Assembly (NCBI RefSeq): GCF_009900745.1
Contig: NZ_WXVU01000006.1
Span: forward strand, 181,708 to 245,707
Direction of reading: 5' to 3'
Length of the DNA stretch: 64,000 nt
DNA from: Chryseobacterium sp. c4a
GTDB taxonomy: Bacteria > Bacteroidota > Bacteroidia > Flavobacteriales > Weeksellaceae
The position numbers and the translations under genes are program-made. The notes beneath the pieces are model-generated. The model ran no database searches. It had not been told where the DNA came from and was given only the letters and a program-made list of their open reading frames with translations. This document shows positions 34,372-43,159 of the stretch, one piece after another. Within the stretch, counting starts at the first letter, position 1, and each line of letters opens with the position of its first letter.

Positions 34372-37245
34372 ATGAAAAACAAAAGACAGGGATATTTCCT
34401 GCCTAAAACAGGAGTTATACTATTCACATTTTTATTCTGCAACCTTGCAGAAGCACAACAGCTTATAGAATTAAGCGGAATCATCAGAAATACAGGAACC
34501 CAAAAAGGACTTGATGCAGTAAAAGTACAGATTGAAAACACACAGGATACCGCATCAACAGATCAGCTTGGGAATTTTAAGATCAGAACAAGGGTAACCA
34601 TTCCTTTTCGTTTGATTATCCACAAAGATGGCTTTTCCAGTCAGACAGTAGAGATCCTTTCGCTTTCCAACAAACTTACCATCGGACTTAATCCTCAGAA
34701 TACCATTATTGATGATGTTGTTATTTCTGCTTCCCGTATTCCTGAAAAAATATTAAAATCTCCGATCGCGATTGAAAAGATTGATATCAAAACCATCCGC
34801 GAAAGTCCGGCAGCCTCTTTTTATGAAACTCTGGAAAACGTAAAAGGATTACAGCTTCTAACATCCAGCCTTACGTTGAAAATTCCTAATTCCAGAGGAT
34901 TCAATTCTCCTAACAATTTCAGATTTATGCAGTTGGTAGATGGCGTAGATGTACAGTCTGCTACATTAGGAGTTCCACTCGGAAATGCAATTGGCCCTAC
35001 AGAACTGGATATTCAGTCTATGGAAGTCACTCCGGGAGCAGCCTCTGCGTTATATGGGATGAATGCCATCAATGGATTAGCCAGTTTACAGACCAAAGAT
35101 CCCTTTACCTCAGAAGGAGTAAGTGTATATTTTCGGGGCGGAGTGAATCACGTAGATAATGTCAATCACAAAATCAGTTCTCTGGGCGAAAGTGCCATCA
35201 GATTTGCCAAAGTATTTCATAAAAACTTTGCCGTTAAAGTAAACGCCTCTTATTTTACAGGTGTAGACTGGATTTCAGATAATCATACCGACCAGAATCC
35301 AAATTCCTTAATTACTGCCAACCCAAATTTTTCTTTAGCCAATAATCCTGCAGAAGACCTTTGGAACAAATATGGTGATGAAAGAAACAATAGAGTAGCG
35401 GTAAAAGTAGATTATAATGGAAAGCCCACCACGTTCAATGTTTCCAGAACCGGATATCTTGAAAAAGATCTTGTAAGCCCGGAAGTAAAGAATATAAAAT
35501 TCGATGCCGGATTATACTATCGTTTTGGAGATCAGTGGAAAGCATCTTATGTTTACCGTTACGGATTGCTTGATGGAACTTTTCAGCGAGGAAATAAAAT
35601 CCGTTTACAAAATGCTACCGTTCAAAACCATAAAGTAGAACTTACCGGAAAAGAATTAACATTTAGAGCTTATGTTTCTATAGAAAACACAGGAGATTCT
35701 TACAATCTGAAACCTTTAGCTGATAATCTGGATCTAACCAATCTTTCCAACAATAATTGGAAAAGTATCTTCCAGACAGCACTTCAGAATAATCTGAATG
35801 CAGGAACAAACCTCAATGAAGCTCTTATTATTGCCCGTCGCGAAGCTGACAAAAATAGAGTAATCCCCGGAACTGCAGCCTTTGAACAGTTAAAAAACAC
35901 CATCATCGGAATCAACAATTGGGATTCTGCCAATGCAGGAATTATAGGAGCACCACCAACGGGAGGAGCAAAACTGGAGCAGAAATCCAGGTTTTATCAA
36001 GGCGAACTGACCTATGATCTTAGTCGGTTTGTAAAGATTTTTAATCTTCTGGCCGGAATAGACTATCGCCTGTACAGCATCACTCCGGATGGGAACAACT
36101 TTGTAGACTTCAACAGACCTGTTAATGAAAGAAATATTCCTTTATCCAATGGGACTTTTGGTAAGGATGTGATTTATCAGAAATACGGAGCTTTTGTACA
36201 GATTACCAAGCTTTTCTTTGATGAAAAATTAAAAATCAATGCGGCTCTCCGCATCGATAGAAACCCTGAATTTGAAGCCAAACTCAATCCGAGAATAAGT
36301 GTTGTGTATTCTCCAGTTAAACAGCACAATTTCAGAGCTTCTTTTCAAAATGGATACCGTTTTCCATCCTTATTTGAAGCCCTTTCTTTCGTGAATAATG
36401 GAAATGTAAGAAGAGTAGGTGGTCTTTCAAAAGTGAATGATGGCTTGGGGTACCTGGAAAATTCTTATACTCTTGCTTCCATCGACAGATTTACTTCTGC
36501 TGTGAATGCTGATGTAGATGGCGGAAAAAGCCAAAGCCAGGCTGCTCAGGACAACAAGCAACTCCTGGCTGTTGCCAATCTGCAAAAACTACAGCCTGAA
36601 AAGATCAATTCATTTGAAATAGGATATAAATCTGTTTTCTTTAATAACAAACTGGCTCTGGATTGGGATTTTTACTATAACATCTATGAAGGATTTCTTG
36701 GACAGGTAGAAGTAGCTGTTCCTAAAAATAGTCAGGTAGGAAGCAATACAGCCGTTTTAGCAATGCTCGACAGAAGTAAACAAGACCGATACAGAGTTTA
36801 TACCAACAGCAACAGCACTTACAAAAGTTATGGTAGCTCATTGGGGATTCGATACAATGTGATTAAAAATTACAATGTCAATGCCAATGTATCTTACAAC
36901 GATCTGGCTTCCAACAATACTTCAGACCTGTTTATTACAGCCTTTAACACGCCAAAATGGATGGTTAATGTAAGTGTAGGAAACAGAGAGATTATCAAAA
37001 ATATTGGTTTTACAGTGGTAGCAAGATGGCAAAGTGGTTTTGACTGGGAAAGCCCTTTAGCATCAGGAAAAATTCCTGCATACTATACTATCGATGCCCA
37101 GGCTAGCTGGAAAATTCCTGAAATTCACGCAAATGTAAAAATTGGAGCGACCAACTTACTGAACAGACGTTACTTCCAATATGCAGCAGGCCCTGAAATT
37201 GGAGGTTTATATTATCTCGCTTTTACGTATGACTTAAAACTGTAA
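34372..37245 (+). CDS. TonB-dependent receptor of the sulfur-assimilation cluster
   Basis: Outer-membrane active transporter of 957 residues. A signal peptide (GVILFTFLFCNLAEAQQ) is followed by a carboxypeptidase-regulatory-like beta-sandwich (about 30-115), then a plug domain (about 118-240; VISASRIPEKILKSPIAIEK, VTPGAASALYGMNAING), and a large beta-barrel ending YYLAFTYDLKL with a terminal hydrophobic residue. There is no SusD partner. It sits between cysI and the siroheme/TSUP fusion, so its cargo is probably a sulfur compound, but the substrate cannot be read. The 413-bp leader holds the Cys-terminal ORF and palindromes. Confidence 0.9.
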   Translation: MKNKRQGYFLPKTGVILFTFLFCNLAEAQQLIELSGIIRNTGTQKGLDAVKVQIENTQDTASTDQLGNFKIRTRVTIPFRLIIHKDGFSSQTVEILSLSNKLTIGLNPQNTIIDDVVISASRIPEKILKSPIAIEKIDIKTIRESPAASFYETLENVKGLQLLTSSLTLKIPNSRGFNSPNNFRFMQLVDGVDVQSATLGVPLGNAIGPTELDIQSMEVTPGAASALYGMNAINGLASLQTKDPFTSEGVSVYFRGGVNHVDNVNHKISSLGESAIRFAKVFHKNFAVKVNASYFTGVDWISDNHTDQNPNSLITANPNFSLANNPAEDLWNKYGDERNNRVAVKVDYNGKPTTFNVSRTGYLEKDLVSPEVKNIKFDAGLYYRFGDQWKASYVYRYGLLDGTFQRGNKIRLQNATVQNHKVELTGKELTFRAYVSIENTGDSYNLKPLADNLDLTNLSNNNWKSIFQTALQNNLNAGTNLNEALIIARREADKNRVIPGTAAFEQLKNTIIGINNWDSANAGIIGAPPTGGAKLEQKSRFYQGELTYDLSRFVKIFNLLAGIDYRLYSITPDGNNFVDFNRPVNERNIPLSNGTFGKDVIYQKYGAFVQITKLFFDEKLKINAALRIDRNPEFEAKLNPRISVVYSPVKQHNFRASFQNGYRFPSLFEALSFVNNGNVRRVGGLSKVNDGLGYLENSYTLASIDRFTSAVNADVDGGKSQSQAAQDNKQLLAVANLQKLQPEKINSFEIGYKSVFFNNKLALDWDFYYNIYEGFLGQVEVAVPKNSQVGSNTAVLAMLDRSKQDRYRVYTNSNSTYKSYGSSLGIRYNVIKNYNVNANVSYNDLASNNTSDLFITAFNTPKWMVNVSVGNREIIKNIGFTVVARWQSGFDWESPLASGKIPAYYTIDAQASWKIPEIHANVKIGATNLLNRRYFQYAAGPEIGGLYYLAFTYDLKL

Positions 37246-37249
37246 TGAA

Positions 37250-38770
37250 ATGAGCAATTCCTTATATCCCGTATTTTTAAAACTTGAAACATTATCGTTA
37301 TTGATTATTGGTGGTGGAAAAATTGCTTTGGAAAAACTGGAATCAGTATTGGGAAACTCTCCCGAAACACCCATAAGACTGGTAGCCCGTGAAATCAGTC
37401 CGGAAGTCAGAGCTTTACAAAGTCAATTTTCTAATATAAAATTATACGAAAGACTCTATAATGATGACGATTTTAATGATGCTGATCTGGCCATTATTGC
37501 TGTCAATGATATTGAATTAGCAGCTCAAATTCGTGAAGATGCCCATCAAAAAAACGTATTGGTTAATATTGCAGATAAACCCGACCTATGTGATTTCTAT
37601 CTAGGTTCCATTGTTAAAAAAGGAAGTCTTAAAATTGCCATTTCCACCAATGGAAAATCTCCCACCATTGCGAAAAGACTCAGAGAAACATTCACAGAAA
37701 CCATTCCTGATGAAATGGATCTTGTCCTTGATAATATGCAGAACATTCGCAATCAGCTAAAAGGAGATTTTAATCACAAAGTCACAGAACTGAATAAAAT
37801 TACCACTCAATATTTATCTGATGGAAAACTCTCCCCAGCAAAAGCCGATCTTGAGATTGAAAAACTCATCAGCATTACTAAAACAGCCCAAAGAAAAGCT
37901 AATATTTATTTAGCCATCATAGGAGTCATGCTGCTTATCGGAATCTTTGGTCTTGTAGTCTATCAGTTTGATCTTTCTAATGATATTCAAGCTTTTCTCA
38001 GTAAAGATGGTCATATTTTTTACTGGATGCTGTTTGCCGGCTTTATGGCTGAAATTGTTGCCGGATCCATGGGAATGGGATATGGTGTTATCTGTACAAC
38101 GATATTACTATTACTGAATGTTCCACCACCCGTTGTAAGTGCCAGTATTCACTCAGCAGAGTCTTTTACAACTGCTGCCGGAGGATTTAGTCATTATAAA
38201 CTGGGAAACGTTAATAAAAAAATGGTTTGGGTATTATTTCCGCTGGCAATTGTGGGATCTATCATCGGAGCATTAACCTTATCACATTATGGCGAACATT
38301 ATGCTCATATCGTAAAACCCATCATTGCCTGTTATACTTTGTATTTAGGAGTAAATATTCTCAGAAATGCTTTTAAGGACAAAAACAAAAGCCGTATCAA
38401 AACCCAAAAAAGAACCAATCTGAGAGTACTGGGACTTGTTGGTGGTTTTATTGATTCCTTTGCTGGAGGCGGTTGGGGACCATTAGTCACCGGAACATTG
38501 ATTAAAGAAGGCAGAATTCCGCGCTATGTGGTGGGAAGTTCAACGGTCGCTAAATTTTTATTAACGGTTACAAGTGCCATCACTTTCATTTTCACCATTG
38601 GGATTCATCATTGGAATATTGTATTGGGACTTCTGTTGGGTGGAGTTTTTACAGCACCATTTTCCGCCATGTTGACCTCCAAACTCCCTACAAAGAAAAT
38701 GTTTGTGGTCGTGGGAATTGTTGTTATTCTGATGAGCCTGGTAACAATCTTCAAATCATTTTTAAAATAA
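37250..38770 (+). CDS. fusion of precorrin-2 dehydrogenase (siroheme synthase N-domain) and TSUP/TauE sulfite exporter
   Basis: Two unrelated functions in one 506-residue chain. Residues 1-210 match the CysG-N/Met8 NAD-dependent precorrin-2 dehydrogenase/ferrochelatase: LSLLIIGGGKIALEKLESVL, VNIADKPDLCDFYLGSIVKKG and IAISTNGKSPTIAKRLRE. Residues about 220-506 form a TSUP (TauE/SafE) transporter with about eight membrane helices, including GSMGMGYGVICTT and GGFIDSFAGGGWGPLVTG repeats. The first half would finish siroheme made by CobA; the second would move sulfite, sulfate or a related anion. The gene starts 4 bp after the TonB receptor stop. Confidence 0.9.
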   Translation: MSNSLYPVFLKLETLSLLIIGGGKIALEKLESVLGNSPETPIRLVAREISPEVRALQSQFSNIKLYERLYNDDDFNDADLAIIAVNDIELAAQIREDAHQKNVLVNIADKPDLCDFYLGSIVKKGSLKIAISTNGKSPTIAKRLRETFTETIPDEMDLVLDNMQNIRNQLKGDFNHKVTELNKITTQYLSDGKLSPAKADLEIEKLISITKTAQRKANIYLAIIGVMLLIGIFGLVVYQFDLSNDIQAFLSKDGHIFYWMLFAGFMAEIVAGSMGMGYGVICTTILLLLNVPPPVVSASIHSAESFTTAAGGFSHYKLGNVNKKMVWVLFPLAIVGSIIGALTLSHYGEHYAHIVKPIIACYTLYLGVNILRNAFKDKNKSRIKTQKRTNLRVLGLVGGFIDSFAGGGWGPLVTGTLIKEGRIPRYVVGSSTVAKFLLTVTSAITFIFTIGIHHWNIVLGLLLGGVFTAPFSAMLTSKLPTKKMFVVVGIVVILMSLVTIFKSFLK

Positions 38771-38778
38771 GGAAGCCT

Positions 38779-38911
38779 GAGGCTGGAAGAGGAACGTTTC
38801 TAAAGCCCGAAAAACAGTGATAGTCCTCTGGTATTCTTTCAACAAACATTTATTTGCACCACTTTCAGAAATAGTATGTTGAACAGGAACTTCCAGCCTC
38901 CAGCTCCCAAC
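38779..38911. repeat. dispersed GGAAG/CTTCC repeat element (copy 2)
   Basis: GAGGCTGGAAG (38779-38789) and CTTCCAGCCTC (38890-38900) are perfect inverted repeats about 100 bp apart. The right end continues CAGCTCCCAACC, as in the 4.75-kb copy. The 218-bp gap 38771-38988 holds no other gene. Confidence 0.65.
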
Positions 38912-38988
38912 CATTTAAATTCAGTAAAAGTACTGTATAAACTCCATAAAAGTATAGTTACCTTTGGCTTAACATTAAAACTAAACTC

Positions 38989-39216
38989 ATGAAAAAATTA
39001 AACAGAAAAACGCTAAAGAATATTGCCGGAGAAATTGGTATTGAGATCAATTTGCCCCTTCCGGTAGGAGTCTGCATCGGAAATCTTATTGGTTTATGTC
39101 CACCCAATTCCCATTGCAGAGCAGATGAAAGATGTTATCCGGATGTTGCAGGACCTTGTATTAATGGTCTATGCCCATCAGGATATCAATGCCGTTCCGG
39201 TGAATGTGTAAGATAA
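38989..39216 (+). CDS. Cys-rich bacteriocin-like peptide with Chryseobacterium-type leader
   Basis: 75-residue precursor. The N-terminus MKKLNRKTLKNIAGE matches the (K/N)LxRxxLKxIxG leader shared by many small Chryseobacterium peptides and by the peptide at 48894. After a short hydrophobic stretch, eight Cys follow as two tandem modules: C-x7-C-x5-C-x4-C and C-x4-C-x5-C-x4-C. Each contains CPxxxxCR, seen as CPPNSHCR and CPSGYQCR. This suggests an internal duplication and disulfide pairing. No peptidase-transporter or modification enzyme lies beside it. A terminator follows at 39239-39270. Function as toxin, signal or surface peptide is unknown. Confidence 0.7.
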   Translation: MKKLNRKTLKNIAGEIGIEINLPLPVGVCIGNLIGLCPPNSHCRADERCYPDVAGPCINGLCPSGYQCRSGECVR

Positions 39217-39238
39217 TACTAAAATTATATAAATATAG

Positions 39239-39270
39239 AACCTTTATCCAGTGTTGATAGAGGTTTTTTT
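39239..39270 (+). terminator. terminator after the Cys-rich peptide gene
   Basis: Arms AACCTTTATC (39239-39248) and GATAGAGGTT (39256-39265), pairing with one G-T, are followed by TTTTT. Nothing else is evident up to 39455. Confidence 0.65.
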
Positions 39271-39455
39271 GTATGTATTCCCATTGAGAAATAAGATATT
39301 AGTATTTTAAATTAACGCAAAGTTTTTATAAACTAAACCATTCATGTATGTGCCTATCTGGTGCATTTTAAAACCATATGGATACATAGTTTTTTGAATA
39401 AATAATTTATGAAAATAAATAGATTTGTATACTGGCGTTTTAAATAATAAGTAGT

Positions 39456-39959
39456 TTATTTTCTGTCCTTTATCCCGATCAGCTTTAAGGCATTAGAAGT
39501 CAAAAAGATGTCATCAAAAACATTTAATGATTCTACATCGCTAAAACCAGAAGGTTTCAGATCGTTTTTATTGAATGATAATTCTATAGAAGTATCGTAA
39601 GAAGCTACAATTCTTACTTTTGAATATCCATTATAATCTACTCTGAAGCCTTCAAACATACAATTACGCTCAGCTTTCTGATATTCACCATATTCCTCAA
39701 AACCTGCCATATCTGTTCTTTCATCATTGCTGTCATTATGCTCCAATGATTTCCATGAAGCATAATTTTTGGGTTCCTTTAATACATTTCCTGAGGGATC
39801 TACAGGAACAAACATTCCCAATGTAAGGGGTTGTTTTAAAAAATTGGCATAATTATTCATCAAACTCAAGGTCTGAAGATCGGCATATCCTTCGTGGGCA
39901 TAATATTCAAGCACAAAGGTTGTCATCGGAATCAGCTTATGGGAAGCATCAGTCGGCAT
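39456..39959 (-). CDS. hypothetical protein, unrecognised
   Basis: Soluble, acidic protein of 167 residues without a signal peptide or membrane helix. I do not recognise a family. Notable stretches are LEYYAHEGYADLQTLSLM near the N terminus, then a Pro-rich FVPVDPSGNVLKEPKNY, and a C-terminal beta-rich part (VRIVASYDTSIELSF). The ATG at 39959 follows a purine-rich stretch; an internal ATG at 39926 is possible. It is divergent from the GNAT gene at 40114. Codon pattern looks coding, so it is probably a real gene. Confidence 0.55.
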   Translation of the reverse strand: MPTDASHKLIPMTTFVLEYYAHEGYADLQTLSLMNNYANFLKQPLTLGMFVPVDPSGNVLKEPKNYASWKSLEHNDSNDERTDMAGFEEYGEYQKAERNCMFEGFRVDYNGYSKVRIVASYDTSIELSFNKNDLKPSGFSDVESLNVFDDIFLTSNALKLIGIKDRK

Positions 39960-40113
39960 ACTAGGTTTTTTCTTTTTCGGCCGATAAAATTAGTCTTTTT
40001 ATTGATGTCACCCAATGCACGAGATAGAATCAAACGGTATTTATACCCATTCTGAATAACAATAAGGAAAGTTTCCCATGCATTTTTCGTAACTTCGTCC
40101 CATAACAGGAATA

Positions 40114-40617
40114 ATGATAGTGAATACTTCTTTGCAGGATATGGAGGCAGTCCTTGGTTTATACAAAATGGCTTCTGATTTTAAGAAAACCGTATCTGGC
40201 GTACAATGGCCTGAATTTGATCGGAATATGATCGAAACAGAAATCAATGAAAACCGACATTTTAAAATTACAGTAGATGGCCAGATAGCCTGTGTATGGA
40301 GTATTACTTTTGATGATCACCAGGTTTGGGCAGAAAAAAATGAAGACCCGGCTATCTACATTCACCGAATTGCCACCAATCCTAACTTCCGTGGACAAAA
40401 ATTTGTAGAACAGATTGTAGAATGGGCAAAACAATTTGCTCCCCAATACAACAAATTATATGTGAGAATGGATACCACAGCAGGAAATCAAAGGTTAACA
40501 GATTACTATGTAAAGTGTGGATTTACCTATCTGGGTGATAAGAAAATGACCGATACGGAAGGTCGTCCGGATCACTATCATAATGCTACCATGGGACTTT
40601 TTCAACTTGAAGTATAA
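40114..40617 (+). CDS. GNAT family N-acetyltransferase
   Basis: 167-residue acetyltransferase. The core shows AIYIHRIATNPNFRGQKFVE (strand 4 and the acetyl-CoA loop), followed by LYVRMDTTAGNQRLTDYYVK and CGFTYLGDKK, the order expected for GNAT. The substrate is unknown. A -7-like TAACTTCG lies about 25 bp upstream. The 3' end overlaps, on the opposite strand, an open extension of a truncated hydrolase remnant. Confidence 0.82.
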   Translation: MIVNTSLQDMEAVLGLYKMASDFKKTVSGVQWPEFDRNMIETEINENRHFKITVDGQIACVWSITFDDHQVWAEKNEDPAIYIHRIATNPNFRGQKFVEQIVEWAKQFAPQYNKLYVRMDTTAGNQRLTDYYVKCGFTYLGDKKMTDTEGRPDHYHNATMGLFQLEV

Positions 40618-40624
40618 AGATTCT

Positions 40625-40923
40625 TTTATTTTCAGACAGGGTTGAACATCATTCAATAAAGTAACAACCATTTTTCCTGGTTCTTCAAAAGGAATCAGAT
40701 GGGATGAATTTTCAAACCATATTCCTTTTTTAAAAGGAAATTTTACATTTTTAAGCCATTGCGCCGCAGGTTCTGATGGAGTGGTATAATCGTGTCTTCC
40801 CATCAACATAAAAACAGGAATTGGAAATGCTTTAACATTCTTAAAATCAATATCAAGAAACTCAGGATTCTTATTTACATGATTAAATTCAGCTTTAACA
40901 CGCAATAATCCAGACACATACAT
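40625..40923 (-). pseudogene. 5'-truncated alpha/beta-hydrolase (proline iminopeptidase-like) remnant
   Basis: The minus-strand reading IPVFMLMGRHDYTTPSEPAA followed by WFENSSHLIPFEEPGKM is the C-terminal third of an alpha/beta-hydrolase, with acid Asp in GRHDYTTP and catalytic His in NSSHLIPFEEP. The nucleophile-bearing N-terminal part is absent: upstream (above 40923) is only AT-rich sequence. The frame also lacks its natural stop and runs on into the antisense of the GNAT gene. It is therefore a decayed gene end. Confidence 0.7.
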
Positions 40924-41073
40924 AAAAACCCACCTAAATTAAAATTCAATAATACGAATGAAAAACACCAATATTTATATTCAGCCTCTATTATAATCCA
41001 TTCATTATCAATACTTAATTTCCATTAATTTAAAAAAGCTTATCTTTACGCTAACCAAACAAATCACATTAAT

Positions 41074-41556
41074 ATGTCAGTAACACCAGAAGGAGCTAGG
41101 AAGGCTCAGTTATCTTTATCTGAAAGAGCTCCCGTCGCTCACGCCGTTCTTTCAGGAGCAGAAAATATTTCAAAGTACAGCAATGGAGTATGCCACGATG
41201 TGGTTGCTTATGCCCTTTACATGAGAGGAGCCAGCATCAGCCCTGATCAATTAGCAGGTTCTGCAGGCCAGAAATGGTTAGAAACCTTCAACTATACCGG
41301 AGGAAAAAAGTGGGATGGATATTCTCCAATTCCTAAAGGAAAAGCCATTGGTTTCTACAGACCTATAGACAAAACATGGTTTCATTCAGCCATTACAACA
41401 GGAAACGGCAATGAAATCAGATCCGTCAACGGATTTGCACTAGGTTCCGCATGGTCTGTTCCGGTAGATATGAAATGGGTTCTTGGGAAAATCAATTCCG
41501 ATGGAACGTTCAACTATGACGGAACTAAAATAGAAGTGTATATCTCTCCTTTATAG
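41074..41556 (+). CDS. hypothetical protein with a possible Cys-His catalytic pair
   Basis: 160-residue protein without a signal peptide; family not recognised. The segment NGVCHDVVAYALYMRG has Cys near residue 40 at the start of a helix. KTWFHSAITTGNG has His near residue 104 at the start of a strand, followed by a polar EIRSVNG. This Cys-helix/His-strand order is seen in papain-like and NlpC/P60 folds, so a thiol hydrolase or an effector-like enzyme is possible. A -7-like TATCTTTA lies about 30 bp upstream, and a strong terminator follows. It stands alone. Confidence 0.55.
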   Translation: MSVTPEGARKAQLSLSERAPVAHAVLSGAENISKYSNGVCHDVVAYALYMRGASISPDQLAGSAGQKWLETFNYTGGKKWDGYSPIPKGKAIGFYRPIDKTWFHSAITTGNGNEIRSVNGFALGSAWSVPVDMKWVLGKINSDGTFNYDGTKIEVYISPL

Positions 41557-41573
41557 CAGATATCAAAAAAATA

Positions 41574-41609
41574 AAGCCTCTTTAAAATAGTTTTAAGGAG
41601 GCTTTTTTA
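41574..41609 (+). terminator. strong Rho-independent terminator
   Basis: Arms AAGCCTCTTTAAAA (41574-41587) and TTTTAAGGAGGCTT (41591-41604) with one mismatch are followed by a T-run. It ends the 41074 gene. Confidence 0.85.
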
Positions 41610-41744
41610 TGCCCTTATGACACTATTATTTTTTGCCACAAATACAATAATTAGGGCATTCGTGGCATTTTAATTAGATAGAAACAATCCTTCCTATAGG
41701 AAAGTCTATTTTTTTAGAAAAACTTTTTTATCTTGCAATTTTCA

Positions 41745-43013
41745 CTAATATTCTGCCCTCATCAGATGAGTAGAGTTTATATTGAGTTCAATCCCTCTGT
41801 CACTGCCTACAATTACAGTTCCTCCGATATTGGCAAGATGGTTTCCAAAAGCACAATTGGGCTCAAAAGCAAAACACATTCCTTCCTGTAATACTAAATC
41901 TCTGCCAGGGTTGGGTAATCTTCCCACATTTCCGTATCGGGTGGCTTGTGGTAATATTTCTATCCCCGGAGCAGTTCCAAATCCAATCGAACCATAAGGA
42001 TTTATACTATGTATTAAAGGATGTACATGCCATCCGCCAGCTTCTAAAAGCGGCTTTTCCATGACATCCACAACTTCGCCAAAAGTTATTCCCGATTTCA
42101 AAACATCAACTCCTGCTTCATAACACGCACGCGCAACAAGAGCAGCACGTTCAAGATTCGGATGTATATTCCCAACAGCCACTGCAGCCTGATGCTGTGT
42201 TTCATACATCCCATACAACGCAAAGATCTCAGACAAAACAATATCTCCTTCTTTAATGATTCTAGGAGGCTGTGACCGATATTGCCACGCTGGCGGCCCC
42301 CAGCCAATATATTCAGGCCCGGATCCCATTAATATTTCAGCCGTAAATCCACCCATTGAAATACATGTTGAAGTAATAGCTGCTGCTACTTCAGCTTCGC
42401 TTACACCGGGTTTAACAGTCATTCTCATGGCTTCACTCATGGCTTCCCCAATATAGGCAGCATGTCTGATTAAAGCTAACTCTTCATTACTTTTTGGAGC
42501 TGTAAGCTTGAAAAAATCCATGTAAACAGGCTTTATTTCAGCATTGGGAAAGACTTCCATAATCCCTTTCCATGTACGATGGGGGAGCGCTCCGTCAAAG
42601 TAAAAGGGTGGATAAGGTTCCAAACCAATAATTCCAATCTTGGGTGTATCTGAAAGTCCCATTTCTTTAAGGATATTTCCAATATGAGCACCCGTTTTAC
42701 CAACATAGATTTGTTCAGGCTCAATCCATTGCTGATCTCCACGAAAGGCAGCCTGCATATGATCCGCTACCATCATAGAAGCAAAAGTGACAACAATTGG
42801 CTTTTCTTCTTTGTGAAAAATCACAACAGACCCAAGTCTGTCATTGGTAAAATAATGATCCATACAAAACGGAGCAGGTGCTGCAGATTCTCGATCTCCG
42901 TAGATAATAAGGCTGTCCAGTTCATTTTTTCTCATGATGATGCGTGCAATATCCCAACGACGATCACGCTCTTTCAATGATAAAGGCAATGGTATTTCCA
43001 TTTTTGTTTTCAT
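41745..43013 (-). CDS. M24/creatinase-fold protein lacking most metal ligands
   Basis: 422-residue protein with the two-domain creatinase/Xaa-Pro peptidase layout. It aligns well with metal-dependent members, but the ligands are changed. The first Asp is Glu (VLSEIFALYG), the second Asp is Gln (MYETQHQAAV), and the last Glu region reads NIGGTVIVG. His in HPLIHSINP and Glu in CFAFEPN remain. It may be a metal-independent hydrolase like creatinase, or an inactive homologue. ATG 43013 follows a purine-rich AAGAAAGAG; an upstream ATG at 43103 would be an unlikely extension. It is divergent from an AraC regulator. Confidence 0.75.
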   Translation of the reverse strand: MKTKMEIPLPLSLKERDRRWDIARIIMRKNELDSLIIYGDRESAAPAPFCMDHYFTNDRLGSVVIFHKEEKPIVVTFASMMVADHMQAAFRGDQQWIEPEQIYVGKTGAHIGNILKEMGLSDTPKIGIIGLEPYPPFYFDGALPHRTWKGIMEVFPNAEIKPVYMDFFKLTAPKSNEELALIRHAAYIGEAMSEAMRMTVKPGVSEAEVAAAITSTCISMGGFTAEILMGSGPEYIGWGPPAWQYRSQPPRIIKEGDIVLSEIFALYGMYETQHQAAVAVGNIHPNLERAALVARACYEAGVDVLKSGITFGEVVDVMEKPLLEAGGWHVHPLIHSINPYGSIGFGTAPGIEILPQATRYGNVGRLPNPGRDLVLQEGMCFAFEPNCAFGNHLANIGGTVIVGSDRGIELNINSTHLMRAEY

Positions 43014-43159
43014 AACTCTTTCTTTATTAATTATTAAAGCTGATGCAAAGTAAGTGGACCGGTGAACAAAGGATATTATCCCAAAAGAAGAATAAATGTG
43101 CAATACGTTTGTTTTTTTGAAAAATAAGAACCTTCTTTACCTAGAATTTAATTTACGAT

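Noticed and set aside
40495..40923. Intact 142-residue gene
   Set aside because: Only the C-terminal third of a hydrolase is present, and the rest of the frame is antisense to the GNAT gene, so I call it a remnant.
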